The notes: generated from the sequence alone by a model not told the origin. 64,000 bases of DNA from an uncultured Lachnospiraceae bacterium (GCA_900548905.1 URMK01000022.1:35303-99302), one strand, 5' to 3'; counted from the first letter of the stretch, positions 1-8,776 are shown. Program-made: numbers and translations.

Positions 1-358
1 TTTCCCCGGGGACGGCCACCACACGCTTTACATAGTAATGCGTATTCTGGTTTCCGTTAGGCAGGAACACCACCACATCCCCCGCCTTTGGATTAGACAG
101 CTTATAGATAAACCGGTTGATCAGGATTTCCTGTCCGTTATAAAGAGCCGGCTCCATAGAGACCCCGATAACACTGGTACGTATTCCCACGAAATAAACT
201 ATAACAAATGCCAGAAAAGCAGCGATTGCAATACCCAGCACATAACTGAGGATTTCATGAAGTATGGCTGTACTTATTTTCTTCCTTCTTCTGTAAAAAC
301 TTAATCCCTTTGACCTTCTCATTCGTAATTTCCCATATTCTGCAGTTAAAGTTTCCAT
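1..358 (-). CDS. lepB: Signal peptidase I (partial, C-terminus beyond window)
   Basis: The N-terminal 119 residues of a type I signal peptidase run off the left edge. A basic N-terminus is followed by one membrane segment (about residues 32-56). The catalytic serine lies in SMEP (Ser67) and the general-base lysine in the KRVVAVPGE motif (Lys111). The family cleaves Sec and Tat signal peptides on the outer face of the membrane. The start is uncertain: the ATG at 358 has no strong ribosome site, and an ATG at 322 (Met13) is an alternative. It lies downstream of the rplS terminator, so it probably has its own promoter. Confidence 0.9.
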   Translation of the reverse strand, partial: METLTAEYGKLRMRRSKGLSFYRRRKKISTAILHEILSYVLGIAIAAFLAFVIVYFVGIRTSVIGVSMEPALYNGQEILINRFIYKLSNPKAGDVVVFLPNGNQNTHYYVKRVVAVPGE

Positions 359-440
359 GTACCGGACGATTGATTCATTCTATCACGAAATACACAAAAC
401 TGGCAAGCGGGCAACTCCCCTGGGGTTCCTATAATTAAGC

Positions 441-472
441 AAAAAGGGACAACCACCACAGCGGCTGCCCCT
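441..472 (-). terminator. Rho-independent terminator after rplS
   Basis: On the minus strand a 10-bp stem (AGGGGCAGCC pairing with GGTTGTCCCT, two G-U pairs) with an 8-nt loop is followed by TTTTT. It closes the rpsP-rplS operon. Confidence 0.85.
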
Positions 473-486
473 CATACCGTATCCGA

Positions 487-834
487 TTATTTTACCAGCT
501 CTTTAACCTTAGCCTTTTTACCTACTCTGTCTCTTAAATAATTCAGCTTGGCTCTTCTTACTTTACCTTTTCTTACCACTTCAACCTTCTCTACATTGGG
601 AGAATGCAGCGGCCATGTCTTTTCAACGCCGATGCCGTTAGAAGCTTTTCTTACAGTAAAGGTAGCCCTGTTGCTGCCGCCCTGCTTTTTCAGGACAACG
701 CCTTCGAATACCTGAACTCTTTCACGGTTTCCTTCTTTGATTTTACCATAAACTCTTACGGTATCACCTACATTGAACTCGGGAACTTCCGCTCTCAGCT
801 GTTCTGCTTCAATTGCTCTAATAATGTCGTTCAT
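487..834 (-). CDS. rplS: Large-subunit ribosomal protein L19
   Basis: A 115-residue protein with the full L19 pattern: N-terminal helix, the GDTVRVYGKIKEG segment, and a basic C-terminus with KVRRAKLNYLRDRVGKKA. L19 sits at the 30S-50S interface. The reading frame is open further upstream, but the ATG at 834 has AGGAGG seven bases before it and matches the usual family start. It is the last gene of the ribosome and tRNA-maturation operon and is followed at once by a terminator. Confidence 0.97.
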   Translation of the reverse strand: MNDIIRAIEAEQLRAEVPEFNVGDTVRVYGKIKEGNRERVQVFEGVVLKKQGGSNRATFTVRKASNGIGVEKTWPLHSPNVEKVEVVRKGKVRRAKLNYLRDRVGKKAKVKELVK

Positions 835-951
835 TGCTCTTCCTCCTGATTTATCGGATGTTCTTAATACATTTCCTGTAACAGAGGACCATCTCATTTT
901 CGCAACGTTAATAATATACCATATTGTTCCTGCAAAAGCAAGTACAAATTA

Positions 952-2352
952 TTAGGAAATCCAATAGACCGTATCTCTGCCGATACGCAGACCCAGCTTT
1001 TGCTGCAGCTTTACGGATGCCTCATTATCAGCAAAAATCTGGCAGAAAGGGACCCTGCCCTCTTCCAGGATACGGTTGATCAGATGCCGTTCCAGGGCTT
1101 CACCGATCCCCCTTCTGCGGAAAGGCTCAAACACCTCCAGCATTCCCATACTGCTTTCAGCATGTATACCGATAAAACCAGCCAGTGTTTCCTCTTCAAA
1201 AGCGCCGTACATCCTGCCGGAACGGATCCTCTCCTCCAGATATTCCTTATCATGTACCGTATGGTAGTGGGAATATACCTCCTCCAGGAAAGCAACCGTC
1301 AAAGGCCTGATACAAAAACGGAAATCCTCTTCCAAAAGAGTCTTTCTGGTATAGACCGCCTGGACACAGGCATTCACGATTCCGGCATCAAAACGCCTGC
1401 AGATACTATCCTTCAGGAAGTCCTGATGCGCAACGAAAAGGCCGTCCTTCAGCCCTCTTGGAATAAGGGAAAGAAGCCGTTCCCCCATATCTTCATCCGA
1501 AGCGGATACCATTACGGCCCCGCTCGGCTCATCCTTAAGCAGAACCCCCTCTTCTTCCCCGCACAGGATATCCGCCTGTCCCGCGCGGATCACCTCAATC
1601 ATATCCATATGGGTTATTTTGCTTTTCAGAAGCCAGGAAAGCGCCTTTGCTTCCCTGGCATAGGTTGCATAGAGATCCGGCCGGCGTTCCCTGGTACGGT
1701 TTTCAGACTGCTGCAGACGCCATTGTTCCACCTTAGCATGATCCCCTGAAAGAAGCACCTGAGGGACCTTCTTTTCCATCCATACCTCAGGTCTTGTGTA
1801 CTGCGGGTACTCCAGAAGATTATTGTGGAAGGATTCAAACTCCGCCGACTCTTCGTTTTTCAGCACACCGGGAACAAGCCGGGATATGGCATCTACCATC
1901 ACCATGGAAGGAAGCTCTCCCCCGGTAAGCACATAATCTCCGATGGAAATATAGTCTGTCACTATGGTTTCAAGAACCCTTTCATCGATCCCCTCGTAAT
2001 GGCCGCATAAAAAAACAAGATCCTCTTCTCCTGCCATTTCCTGAGCCATCTGCTGATTGAATACACTTCCCTGGGGGGTTACATAAATTACCCGGGGCTT
2101 CTTTCTGCCTTCTTCACAGATTTTTTCTTCTATACAGCGGTAGGCATCATAAACAGGCTGCGCCTGCATCAGCATACCGGCACCGCCGCCATAAGGGTAA
2201 TCATCTACTTTTTTATGCTTGTTCACCGTAAAGTCCCGGATATTTACCGCTTCCAGGCTGATATGGCCATCCGCAGCCGCCCGGCCCAGAATACTTGTAT
2301 TCAACCCGCCTGCAACCATATCCGGAAAAAGAGTCAGTATATGGAACTTCAT
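952..2352 (-). CDS. trmD: tRNA (guanine37-N1)-methyltransferase TrmD fused to a GNAT acetyltransferase
   Basis: Residues 1-248 are a complete TrmD, which makes m1G37 in tRNAs reading CNN codons: FPDMV near the start, the trefoil-knot SAM loop (CGHYEGIDERV, then ISIGDYVLTGGELP) and the usual C-terminal helices. Instead of stopping near residue 245, the frame continues from Met249 (base 1608) into about 218 residues that look like an independent GNAT protein. That part has the acetyl-CoA loop RRRGIGEAL and a C-terminal EASVKLQQKLGL segment. The ATG at 2352 overlaps the rimM stop as ATGA. The TrmD call is firm; the substrate of the GNAT half is unknown. Loss of the trmD stop codon next to a downstream acetyltransferase gene would explain the fusion. 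Confidence 0.93.
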   Translation of the reverse strand: MKFHILTLFPDMVAGGLNTSILGRAAADGHISLEAVNIRDFTVNKHKKVDDYPYGGGAGMLMQAQPVYDAYRCIEEKICEEGRKKPRVIYVTPQGSVFNQQMAQEMAGEEDLVFLCGHYEGIDERVLETIVTDYISIGDYVLTGGELPSMVMVDAISRLVPGVLKNEESAEFESFHNNLLEYPQYTRPEVWMEKKVPQVLLSGDHAKVEQWRLQQSENRTRERRPDLYATYAREAKALSWLLKSKITHMDMIEVIRAGQADILCGEEEGVLLKDEPSGAVMVSASDEDMGERLLSLIPRGLKDGLFVAHQDFLKDSICRRFDAGIVNACVQAVYTRKTLLEEDFRFCIRPLTVAFLEEVYSHYHTVHDKEYLEERIRSGRMYGAFEEETLAGFIGIHAESSMGMLEVFEPFRRRGIGEALERHLINRILEEGRVPFCQIFADNEASVKLQQKLGLRIGRDTVYWIS

Positions 2353-2891
2353 TCCTGCTTTCCTCCGCGGCCATCTTTGCCAAGTTCCAGCAAACCGTCC
2401 AGGAGATGTACACGCATTCTGGCATTCTCCACATCCACATCCAGAATGCATTCTTTAATTGCCGGAATGAGTACGCTTCCTCCCTGAAGCAGCGTTACCT
2501 CATAGACATCATTTGCCCCTGTTGTAATCACATCACGGAGTGTCCCCAATTCCGTACCGTCTTCCAGTTCCACCGTCATATCTATCAAATCGGCAATAAA
2601 ATATTCATCCCGTCTCAGCCGCACAGCATTTTCCCGTGTCACATACAGACCGGCTTTCCCGAATTTTTCCACATCATTAATATCATCAAGTCCTTTGAAC
2701 TTGAGAATTACAAACTGTTTAAAAAATTTAACACCTTCCAGTTCCAGTATTCTGTTTTCCTTCCCATTGTCCAGAATCACTTGCTTCAGCCTTCTGAACC
2801 TGGCGGGATCATCCGTGGTAGGATAAACTTTTACCTCTCCCTTCAGGCCATGGGTTGCCGTAATGATTCCCACCTGCAGTCTTTGCTCCAT
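2349..2891 (-). CDS. rimM: 16S rRNA processing protein RimM
   Basis: A 180-residue RimM that assists maturation of the 30S head through ribosomal protein S19. The N-terminal RimM barrel shows GIITATHGLKGEVKVYP and the C-terminal PRC-barrel shows the DVITTGANDVYEV segment. I chose the ATG at 2891, which has GAGG at good spacing; the in-frame ATG at 2903 has no clear ribosome site. The stop overlaps the trmD start by four bases, implying coupled translation. Confidence 0.95.
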   Translation of the reverse strand: MEQRLQVGIITATHGLKGEVKVYPTTDDPARFRRLKQVILDNGKENRILELEGVKFFKQFVILKFKGLDDINDVEKFGKAGLYVTRENAVRLRRDEYFIADLIDMTVELEDGTELGTLRDVITTGANDVYEVTLLQGGSVLIPAIKECILDVDVENARMRVHLLDGLLELGKDGRGGKQE

Positions 2892-2970
2892 CCTCGTCCT
2901 CATCCATTTACTTATTTATTTATTCAATCTGTGCTCCGTTATTTCGCTGTATGGGGTAACATCCGGAAAC

Positions 2971-3004
2971 AAAAAGCCGCTTCCCATAAAGGAGCAGCCT
3001 TTTT
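2971..3004 (-). terminator. Imperfect terminator-like hairpin between khpA and rimM
   Basis: An imperfect stem flanked by A and T runs (AAAAAGGCTGC against GCGGCTTTTT, with bulges) lies inside the operon. It may attenuate transcription from rpsP-khpA into rimM-trmD-rplS. The weak pairing makes this tentative. Confidence 0.4.
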
Positions 3005-3010
3005 GTCTTA

Positions 3011-3238
3011 TCAGATGATCTCTACATCCACATGCTTTTTGTCTTCCAGAGCAGCCGCCTTCACAACCGCACGGATTGCTTTGGCGATACGGCCCTGCTT
3101 ACCGATTACTTTGCCCATGTCGGACGGTGCAACGTGAAGCTCAATTGTCGTTATTTTTCCGTTTTCTTTTTCCGTAACGACCACTTCCTCCGGGTTGTCA
3201 ACAAGTGCTTTAGCAATCACTTCAACCAGTTCTTTCAT
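3011..3238 (-). CDS. khpA: KH-domain RNA-binding protein (KhpA / YlqC family)
   Basis: A 75-residue single KH domain with the GxxG loop in VIGKQGR (residues 44-50). Members of this family bind RNA and, in several Firmicutes, pair with KhpB and influence cell length and division. The start at 3238 has GGAGGG eight bases upstream; the frame extends six codons further without a better signal. It sits between rpsP and rimM, the classic position of this gene. Confidence 0.93.
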   Translation of the reverse strand: MKELVEVIAKALVDNPEEVVVTEKENGKITTIELHVAPSDMGKVIGKQGRIAKAIRAVVKAAALEDKKHVDVEII

Positions 3239-3306
3239 TACTTTCCCTCCATTCAACCGGATATCCGCTCAGCAGACACGGATATCCTCTCCTTAGCAAA
3301 GAGGTC

Positions 3307-3552
3307 TTATTTTTCGATTCCTGCTGCCTTGAAGATTTTGCTGACTACCTCTGTGGGCTGTGCACCATTGTTCAGCCATTTCTTTGCCAGTTCTTCATTT
3401 ACCTTGAACTCACTGGGATTCTTGTTGGGATCATAGGTTCCGATTTCTTCGATGAATCTACCGTCTCTGGGAGATCTGGAATCTGCCACGATAATTCTGT
3501 AAAAAGGAGCCTTCTTCTGTCCCATTCTTCTTAATCTGATCTTTACTGCCAT
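3307..3552 (-). CDS. rpsP: Small-subunit ribosomal protein S16
   Basis: An 81-residue S16 with the diagnostic N-terminus MAVKIRLRRMGQKKAPFYRI and the GTYDPNKNP segment. S16 is an early assembly protein of the 30S body. GGAGGT precedes the ATG. It is 38 bp downstream of ffh and begins the ribosomal part of the operon. Confidence 0.98.
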   Translation of the reverse strand: MAVKIRLRRMGQKKAPFYRIIVADSRSPRDGRFIEEIGTYDPNKNPSEFKVNEELAKKWLNNGAQPTEVVSKIFKAAGIEK

Positions 3553-3590
3553 TTTTTTACCTCCGGAAATGTTTGCTTATTTATAATTTA

Positions 3591-4943
3591 TTAAAAAGGA
3601 AGTTTAAACTTACCCTTTTTGCCTCCAAAACCTCCCATCATGCCGGGAAGCTGTTTCATCATTTTCTGACTCTGTTCAAATTGTTTGATGAAACGGTTTA
3701 CAACACTGATATCCACCCCTGCGCCTTTGGCAATCCGGTGTTTTCTGCTGGGATTAAGCAGTTTGGGATTCCGGCGTTCCGCCGGTGTCATAGAAAGAAC
3801 CACAGCCTCCATCCGGGCCATCTGTTTCTCATCCACCATGGATTCAATATCCGCCGATTTGCCGCCGATACCGGGCATCATGCTTAAAATACTGGACAGG
3901 CCGCCCATATTACGCATTTGTTTCATGCTTTCCAGGTAATCCTCAAAATCGAATTTCCCTTTCTTCATGCGGGACGCCATCTCTTTTTCCTTGTCGGCAT
4001 CCAGTTCCAGGCTCGCCTGAGCTTTATCAATTAAGGAAAGGACATCACCCATGCCGAGTATCCGGCCGGCCATCCTGTCCGGGTAAAACTGTTCCAAATC
4101 GGAAAGCTTTTCTCCCATACCTACATAAAGGATAGGCTTTCCTGTCACCGCTTTGACGGAAAGAGCCGCACCGCCGCGGGTATCACCATCCATTTTGGAA
4201 AGGATAACTCCATCCACACCCACTTTTTCGTCAAATTCCTTAGCCACATTCACGGCATCCTGACCGGTCATGGCATCCACCACCAAAAGGGTCTGGTGGA
4301 CAGTGATATTCTCCTTGATTTCCTGCAGTTCCCGCATCATATCTTCATCAATATGCAGACGGCCTGCCGTATCCAGGATTACCACGTTATTTCCGTTTTT
4401 CTGTGCATGCTCCATGCCTGCTTTGGCAATATCCAGAGGGCGGTTCTTCGTTCCCATGGAAAAAGCATCCACATTCTGCTTCTTTGCATTGATTTCCAGC
4501 TGTTCCACAGCTGCCGGACGATAAATATCACAGGCAACCAGCAGAGGTTTTTTCCCCTTCAGCTTAAACTTGCCCGCAAGCTTGGCTGCAGTGGTGGTTT
4601 TACCTGCACCCTGAAGACCACACATCATAATAACCGTAGTAGACTTTCCCGGCTGCATGGCGATCTCCGTGGTTTCCGATCCCATCAGGGCAGTCATTTC
4701 TTCGTTAACAATCTTAATTACCATCTGCCCGGGGTTCAGTCCGTTCATCACATCCGCGCCAATCGCCCTGGTTTCCACGGATTTAACGAACTGCTTTACT
4801 ACGCGGAAATTAACATCCGCCTCCAGAAGGGCCATTTTGACTTCCTTAAGAGCTGTTTTCACATCCTCTTCCGTCAGCCGTCCCTTTCCCCGCAGGTTCT
4901 TGAAAACGTTCTGGAGTTTATCGGTTAAGCTCTCAAATGCCAT
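3591..4943 (-). CDS. ffh: Signal recognition particle GTPase Ffh
   Basis: A 450-residue SRP54 protein. The N domain (1-85) is followed by the GTPase G domain with P-loop GLQGAGKTTT (about 109-118), DTAGRLH and TKMDGDTRGG, and then the methionine-rich M domain that binds 4.5S RNA and signal peptides. It targets nascent membrane proteins to FtsY, which is encoded in the same window. Start chosen at the ATG giving MAFESL, the universal N-terminus; a GTG two codons upstream is possible. ylxM lies 25 bp upstream. Confidence 0.98.
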   Translation of the reverse strand: MAFESLTDKLQNVFKNLRGKGRLTEEDVKTALKEVKMALLEADVNFRVVKQFVKSVETRAIGADVMNGLNPGQMVIKIVNEEMTALMGSETTEIAMQPGKSTTVIMMCGLQGAGKTTTAAKLAGKFKLKGKKPLLVACDIYRPAAVEQLEINAKKQNVDAFSMGTKNRPLDIAKAGMEHAQKNGNNVVILDTAGRLHIDEDMMRELQEIKENITVHQTLLVVDAMTGQDAVNVAKEFDEKVGVDGVILSKMDGDTRGGAALSVKAVTGKPILYVGMGEKLSDLEQFYPDRMAGRILGMGDVLSLIDKAQASLELDADKEKEMASRMKKGKFDFEDYLESMKQMRNMGGLSSILSMMPGIGGKSADIESMVDEKQMARMEAVVLSMTPAERRNPKLLNPSRKHRIAKGAGVDISVVNRFIKQFEQSQKMMKQLPGMMGGFGGKKGKFKLPF

Positions 4944-4968
4944 AAACACAATTTCCTTTACTGATACT

Positions 4969-5289
4969 TTACAGTTCTTCCAGAATCTCGTCAGCCAGCT
5001 TAATTACCGCTTCTTCGGAAGCCTGACGTTTAATCTCTTCCAGCTTTTCCGTGATATTCCGGAATTTCTCCATCAGGTGCAGCCTGCTTTCATATTCTTC
5101 CAGCGTCTTATCACACCTTTTTATCAAATCATGAACCCCCTGCCTGCTGATACCCGCTTCCTGGGCAATCTCGCTTAAAGACATGTCGTTCATTACCGCA
5201 TCCTCATAGATCCGGCGCTGGTGCTCCGTGAGCAAATCGCCGTAAAAATCATATAACAGACCCTGTTCCACAATCTTTTCCATATTCAT
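4969..5289 (-). CDS. ylxM: YlxM family helix-turn-helix protein (UPF0122)
   Basis: A 106-residue sigma-70 region 4-like helix-turn-helix protein (SLSEIAQEAGISRQGVHDLIKR, residues about 37-58). It is nearly always encoded directly before ffh in Firmicutes and is thought to influence the SRP pathway; its exact role is not settled. An AGGA site precedes the ATG. The gene starts the ylxM-ffh-rpsP transcription unit from the promoter at 5375-5403. Confidence 0.93.
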   Translation of the reverse strand: MNMEKIVEQGLLYDFYGDLLTEHQRRIYEDAVMNDMSLSEIAQEAGISRQGVHDLIKRCDKTLEEYESRLHLMEKFRNITEKLEEIKRQASEEAVIKLADEILEEL

Positions 5290-5374
5290 CCATCCTGTGC
5301 CTGTTATCGGTTTGTTCTGCTGTCATGGCGTTTTCTGCCTTCCGGACAGACACCATCCGCACACCGCATGAGTT

Positions 5375-5403
5375 ATCTTACTATAAACAAAGAGAGGTGT
5401 CAA
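5375..5403 (-). promoter_or_regulatory. Sigma-A promoter of the ylxM-ffh operon
   Basis: The -35 TTGACA (5398-5403) and -10 TAAGAT (5375-5380) are separated by exactly 17 bp. The -35 is part of the right arm of the hairpin at 5394-5423, so the terminator of the upstream gene and this promoter share bases. Confidence 0.7.
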
Positions 5404-5423
5404 GTATTTTTTCTTGACACCTC
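5394..5423 (-). terminator. Hairpin ending the YitT-type gene, overlapping the ylxM promoter
   Basis: A perfect 11-bp inverted repeat (GAGGTGTCAAG and CTTGACACCTC, 8-nt loop) starts seven bases after the stop codon of the upstream gene. The tail TCTCTTTGTTT is only moderately U-rich. Confidence 0.65.
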
Positions 5424-5430
5424 ATATCAC

Positions 5431-6312
5431 TTAAATTCTTTCACTGAATATATTCTTGTACCCTTCCCCATAAATCTCAGTAGCGCTTGAAACTATCATA
5501 AAAGCCAGCGGATCCTCCTCCTTCACTATCTCCTCCGCTTTAGGAGACATGGTATTGCGCATCACGCACATGATAACCTGTTTGGGGTTATTGCTGTATG
5601 CCCCTCTGCCCTCCAGGTAGGTCACCCCGATATCCAGTTCCTCCAGAAGCCTGGCTGTTATCTTTTCCGAATGGTCACTGATAATGTAGATAAGCTTTGC
5701 TTCGTCCCGACCGTACAGAACTGCATCAAACGTAATACTGCAAATGACCACTGCAAGTATGGCATACATAATCGTATCAAAATCTCCGAATACAAACAGG
5801 GATGCGGAAACGATCAGGATATCCGTCAGGAAAAAGAGCCTTCCGGTTTTCAGATGTTTATATTTCAGTCTCAGGAATTTAACAATAATATCTGTTCCGC
5901 CTGTGGTAGCCCCCGCTTTAAACACAATTCCCAGACCGATTGCCATCAAAAGACCTCCTGCCAGGGCCGCAAGCAGCGGCTGGGAGGTCAGGGCACCGAA
6001 ACGGGTAAAAAAATTGGTGAATACCGAGCACATAAATGTGGCGTAAATAGTGGAAATAATGAAACGCAGACCAAATTTCCAAAGTCCTGCTATCAGTATG
6101 GGGATATTGATCAGAAGCATACCCGACCCCGTAGGCAGGCCTGTCAGACGGTTAATGATAACTGCAATACCTGTCACCCCGCCGGGCGCCAGGTTATTCG
6201 GATCCAGAAAAAGGCTGATACTCACTCCATATATACAGGCAGCCACCGTAATCAGAATATAATCAAATATCCGCCTCTTTACCGTCTTTTTTTCTATAAA
6301 TTCTTCTGCCAT
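5431..6312 (-). CDS. YitT family membrane protein (DUF161 plus DUF2179)
   Basis: A 293-residue protein with five or six membrane segments in the first 200 residues, including the family features LFLDPNNLAPGGVTGIA and GATTGGTDIIVKFL. A soluble C-terminal DUF2179 domain follows (about 215-290). The biochemical function of this widespread family is unknown; transport has been suggested. The ATG has GGAGGT at good spacing. It is transcribed as a single gene between the ilvA terminator and the hairpin at 5394-5423. Confidence 0.9.
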   Translation of the reverse strand: MAEEFIEKKTVKRRIFDYILITVAACIYGVSISLFLDPNNLAPGGVTGIAVIINRLTGLPTGSGMLLINIPILIAGLWKFGLRFIISTIYATFMCSVFTNFFTRFGALTSQPLLAALAGGLLMAIGLGIVFKAGATTGGTDIIVKFLRLKYKHLKTGRLFFLTDILIVSASLFVFGDFDTIMYAILAVVICSITFDAVLYGRDEAKLIYIISDHSEKITARLLEELDIGVTYLEGRGAYSNNPKQVIMCVMRNTMSPKAEEIVKEEDPLAFMIVSSATEIYGEGYKNIFSERI

Positions 6313-6348
6313 TACATACCTCCTACTTTACTATAGCCGGAAAAAGGA

Positions 6349-6377
6349 AAAACCGCATAATTATCTTACGCGGTTTT
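6349..6377 (-). terminator. Terminator after the threonine dehydratase gene
   Basis: An 8-bp stem (AAAACCGC/GCGGTTTT) with a 13-nt loop is followed on the minus strand by TTCC. It lies about 90 bp past the stop codon and 37 bp before the YitT-type gene. Confidence 0.65.
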
Positions 6378-6467
6378 ATCCGTGCAGCGGACTGCACTTC
6401 TTTCCTATCAAAACAATGAAACATCAGAGAAGAGGAGCCGTCCGGATCATTTTCTGCAATCCGGGCC

Positions 6468-7694
6468 TTAAATATTCGTTCTTACGCTTTTAGGCTTATA
6501 TCCTTCTCTTTCAAGAGCAGAAATAATCTGCTGCTTATGATCGGTACCGAAGGCTTCCAGTGTAATCCGCAGTTCCACAGCCGCGCTGCGGTTAATGGAA
6601 ACAAACTGGTTATGCTCCAGTTTAATCACATTTCCGTTTTCCTTAGCGATCACATCCGCCACACGGGAAAGTTCACCCGGCTTATCCGGCAGCAGAACGG
6701 ATACGGTAAAGATGCGGTCACGGAATATCAGACCATGCTGGACCACAGAAGACATCGTAATAACGTCCATATTGCCGCCGCTTAAAATAGACACTACCTT
6801 TTTGTTTTTCACATCCAGGTGCTTCAGGGCCGCAACGGTAAGCAGGCCTGAATTTTCCACTATCATCTTGTGGTTTTCCACCATATCCAGAAAAGCAACA
6901 ACCAGTTCTTCATCCTCAATCGTTATGATTTCATCGATATTTTCCTGTATGTAAGGGAAGATAATGCTACCAGGTGTTTTTACCGCCGTACCGTCGGCAA
7001 TTGTATTCACGCGGTCCAGGGTCACCACTTTGCCCTTTTCCAGAGACGCCTGCATACAGTTTGCCCCGGCAGGTTCCACACCAATCACATGGATTTTAGG
7101 ATTCAGAAGCTTCGCAAGCGTGGATACACCGGTAGCCAGACCGCCTCCGCCCACCGGTACGAGTATATAGTCCACCAGGGGCAGTTCTTTGAAGATTTCC
7201 ATCATAATGGTTCCCTGGCCGGTTGCCACCACCGGGTCATCAAACGGATGGATGAAGGTGTAGCCCATCTCCTCCGCCAATTCGTAAGCTCTGGCACAGG
7301 CTTCATCGTATACATCCCCGTAAAGAACCACCTGCGCACCGTAATTTTTGGTGCGGTTCACCTTCATTAAAGGTGTGGTGGTAGGCATAACAATGACCGC
7401 TTTGCAGCCATAGGCTTTTGCCGCATAGGCTACGCCCTGGGCATGATTCCCCGCAGATGCGGTAATCAGGCCCTTGCCGCGTTCTTCTTCCGTCAGGGTG
7501 CTTATTTTATAATAAGCGCCGCGCAGCTTATAAGCGCCCGTAAGCTGCATATTTTCCGGTTTAAAATATACCTTATTCCCCGACTGGTTGCTGAAGTATT
7601 CGCTGTATACCAGCTTGGTCTCCTGTGTTACTTTTTTTACCACCTCGGAAGCTTCTTCAAATTTCTCCAGGGTAAGCATCTTGCTTTCTTCCAT
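6468..7694 (-). CDS. ilvA: Threonine ammonia-lyase with C-terminal ACT domain
   Basis: A 408-residue PLP enzyme that deaminates threonine to 2-oxobutanoate. The PLP lysine lies in LTGAYKLRGAY (Lys56), with the SAGNHAQGVA loop and a GGGGLATG phosphate-binding loop. An ACT domain fills the last 80 residues (from FTVSVLLPDKPGEL). This size with one ACT domain matches the TdcB-like catabolic or single-ACT IlvA class, so a degradative role is possible. The open frame extends back into ftsY, but the ATG at 7694 has GGAGG five bases upstream and begins after the ftsY stop. Confidence 0.93.
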   Translation of the reverse strand: MEESKMLTLEKFEEASEVVKKVTQETKLVYSEYFSNQSGNKVYFKPENMQLTGAYKLRGAYYKISTLTEEERGKGLITASAGNHAQGVAYAAKAYGCKAVIVMPTTTPLMKVNRTKNYGAQVVLYGDVYDEACARAYELAEEMGYTFIHPFDDPVVATGQGTIMMEIFKELPLVDYILVPVGGGGLATGVSTLAKLLNPKIHVIGVEPAGANCMQASLEKGKVVTLDRVNTIADGTAVKTPGSIIFPYIQENIDEIITIEDEELVVAFLDMVENHKMIVENSGLLTVAALKHLDVKNKKVVSILSGGNMDVITMSSVVQHGLIFRDRIFTVSVLLPDKPGELSRVADVIAKENGNVIKLEHNQFVSINRSAAVELRITLEAFGTDHKQQIISALEREGYKPKSVRTNI

Positions 7695-7755
7695 GTTTTC
7701 CTCCATTCCGGTGTCTGTACGGACAGACCGTTCCTTCCGCGCAGGCCCTGGCGTT

Positions 7756-8748
7756 TTATTCTTCTGTTTTTCTGTCAAACAGGGCATTTACAAACTGATC
7801 CGGATCAAATTTCTGCAGATCTTCCATATCTTCCCCCACACCGATATATTTTACCGGGACATTCAGCTCCGATTGTATGGCGACCGCAATGCCGCCTTTA
7901 GCCGTACCATCCATTTTGGTCAGGATAATGCCGGTCAGTTCCGCCACTTCTCCGAATTCCCTCGCCTGGGCAAGGGCATTCTGCCCGGTTGTCCCGTCCA
8001 ACACGACCAGATTTTCCCGATGGGCATCCGGGAACTCCCGATCGATAATACGGTTCATTTTTTTCAGTTCTTCCATCAGGTTTTTCTTATTGTGGAGCCT
8101 GCCTGCGGTATCGCACAGCAGAACATCCACATGTCTGGCCTTTGCCGCATTCACCGCATCAAATACCACACTGGCCGGATCCGATCCTTCTGCGCCGCCT
8201 ATCATATCCACACCGGCCCGGTTGGCCCAGCCCGCAAGCTGTTCCCCCGCAGCCGCACGGAAGGTATCCGCAGCCGCAATGAGGACCTTTCGCCCCTGCT
8301 CCTTAAGGATACCGGCAAGCTTTCCCACAGATGTGGTCTTTCCCACACCGTTCACTCCGATGACAAGGATTACGGACTGTTTTTTTTCAAAATCATATGC
8401 GGTTTCTCCCACCTGCATCTGCTCTCTTATACTGTCGATAAGAAGCTGCTTACAGGCTGCAGGTTCTTTGACATGCTGCTCCTTCACCTGCTTTTTCAGA
8501 CGCTGCAGAATATCAGAGGTGGCATTCACACCGATATCTCCCATAATGAGGATCTCTTCCAGTTCTTCATAAAACTCATCGTCGATTGCAGAAAAACCGT
8601 TAAATACCGAATCGATCCCGTTTACAATATTATTTCTTGTTTTATTAAGCCCTTCCTTCAGCCGGGCAAAAAAGCCTTTCTTTTCCTCGGAAGGTTTTGA
8701 TTCCGTGGAATTCTTTGATTCCATGGAATTCTTTGATTCCATATTCAT
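7756..8748 (-). CDS. ftsY: Signal recognition particle receptor FtsY
   Basis: A 330-residue SRP receptor GTPase with NG domains: P-loop GVNGVGKTTS, DTAGRLHNKK and TKMDGTAKGG. It docks the Ffh-ribosome complex at the membrane. The acidic A domain is short, and the first 18 residues consist of a hexapeptide repeat of the MESKNS type, encoded by 18-bp DNA repeats at 8698-8742. Similar repeats occur in smc and rnc. It lies 28 bp downstream of smc, the usual Clostridia arrangement. Confidence 0.97.
   Translation of the reverse strand: MNMESKNSMESKNSTESKPSEEKKGFFARLKEGLNKTRNNIVNGIDSVFNGFSAIDDEFYEELEEILIMGDIGVNATSDILQRLKKQVKEQHVKEPAACKQLLIDSIREQMQVGETAYDFEKKQSVILVIGVNGVGKTTSVGKLAGILKEQGRKVLIAAADTFRAAAGEQLAGWANRAGVDMIGGAEGSDPASVVFDAVNAAKARHVDVLLCDTAGRLHNKKNLMEELKKMNRIIDREFPDAHRENLVVLDGTTGQNALAQAREFGEVAELTGIILTKMDGTAKGGIAVAIQSELNVPVKYIGVGEDMEDLQKFDPDQFVNALFDRKTEE
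8698..8742. repeat. 18-bp tandem repeat at the 5' end of ftsY
   Basis: Two full units and a partial third repeat every 18 bp (TTCCRTGGAATTCTTTGA on the plus strand, beginning at 8701 and 8719, then TTCCAT at 8737). Each unit encodes six residues on the minus strand and contains the palindrome TTCCATGGAA, one base altered in the first unit. Confidence 0.9.
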
Positions 8749-8776
8749 ATTCTCTCTCCTTCACCGTTATCACAGA

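Noticed and set aside
38..304. 88-codon plus-strand open frame at the left edge
   Set aside because: It is antisense to the signal peptidase gene, which has both catalytic residues in the other strand.
2295..3137. 280-codon plus-strand open frame
   Set aside because: It spans the complements of trmD, rimM and khpA, three conserved genes in standard order.
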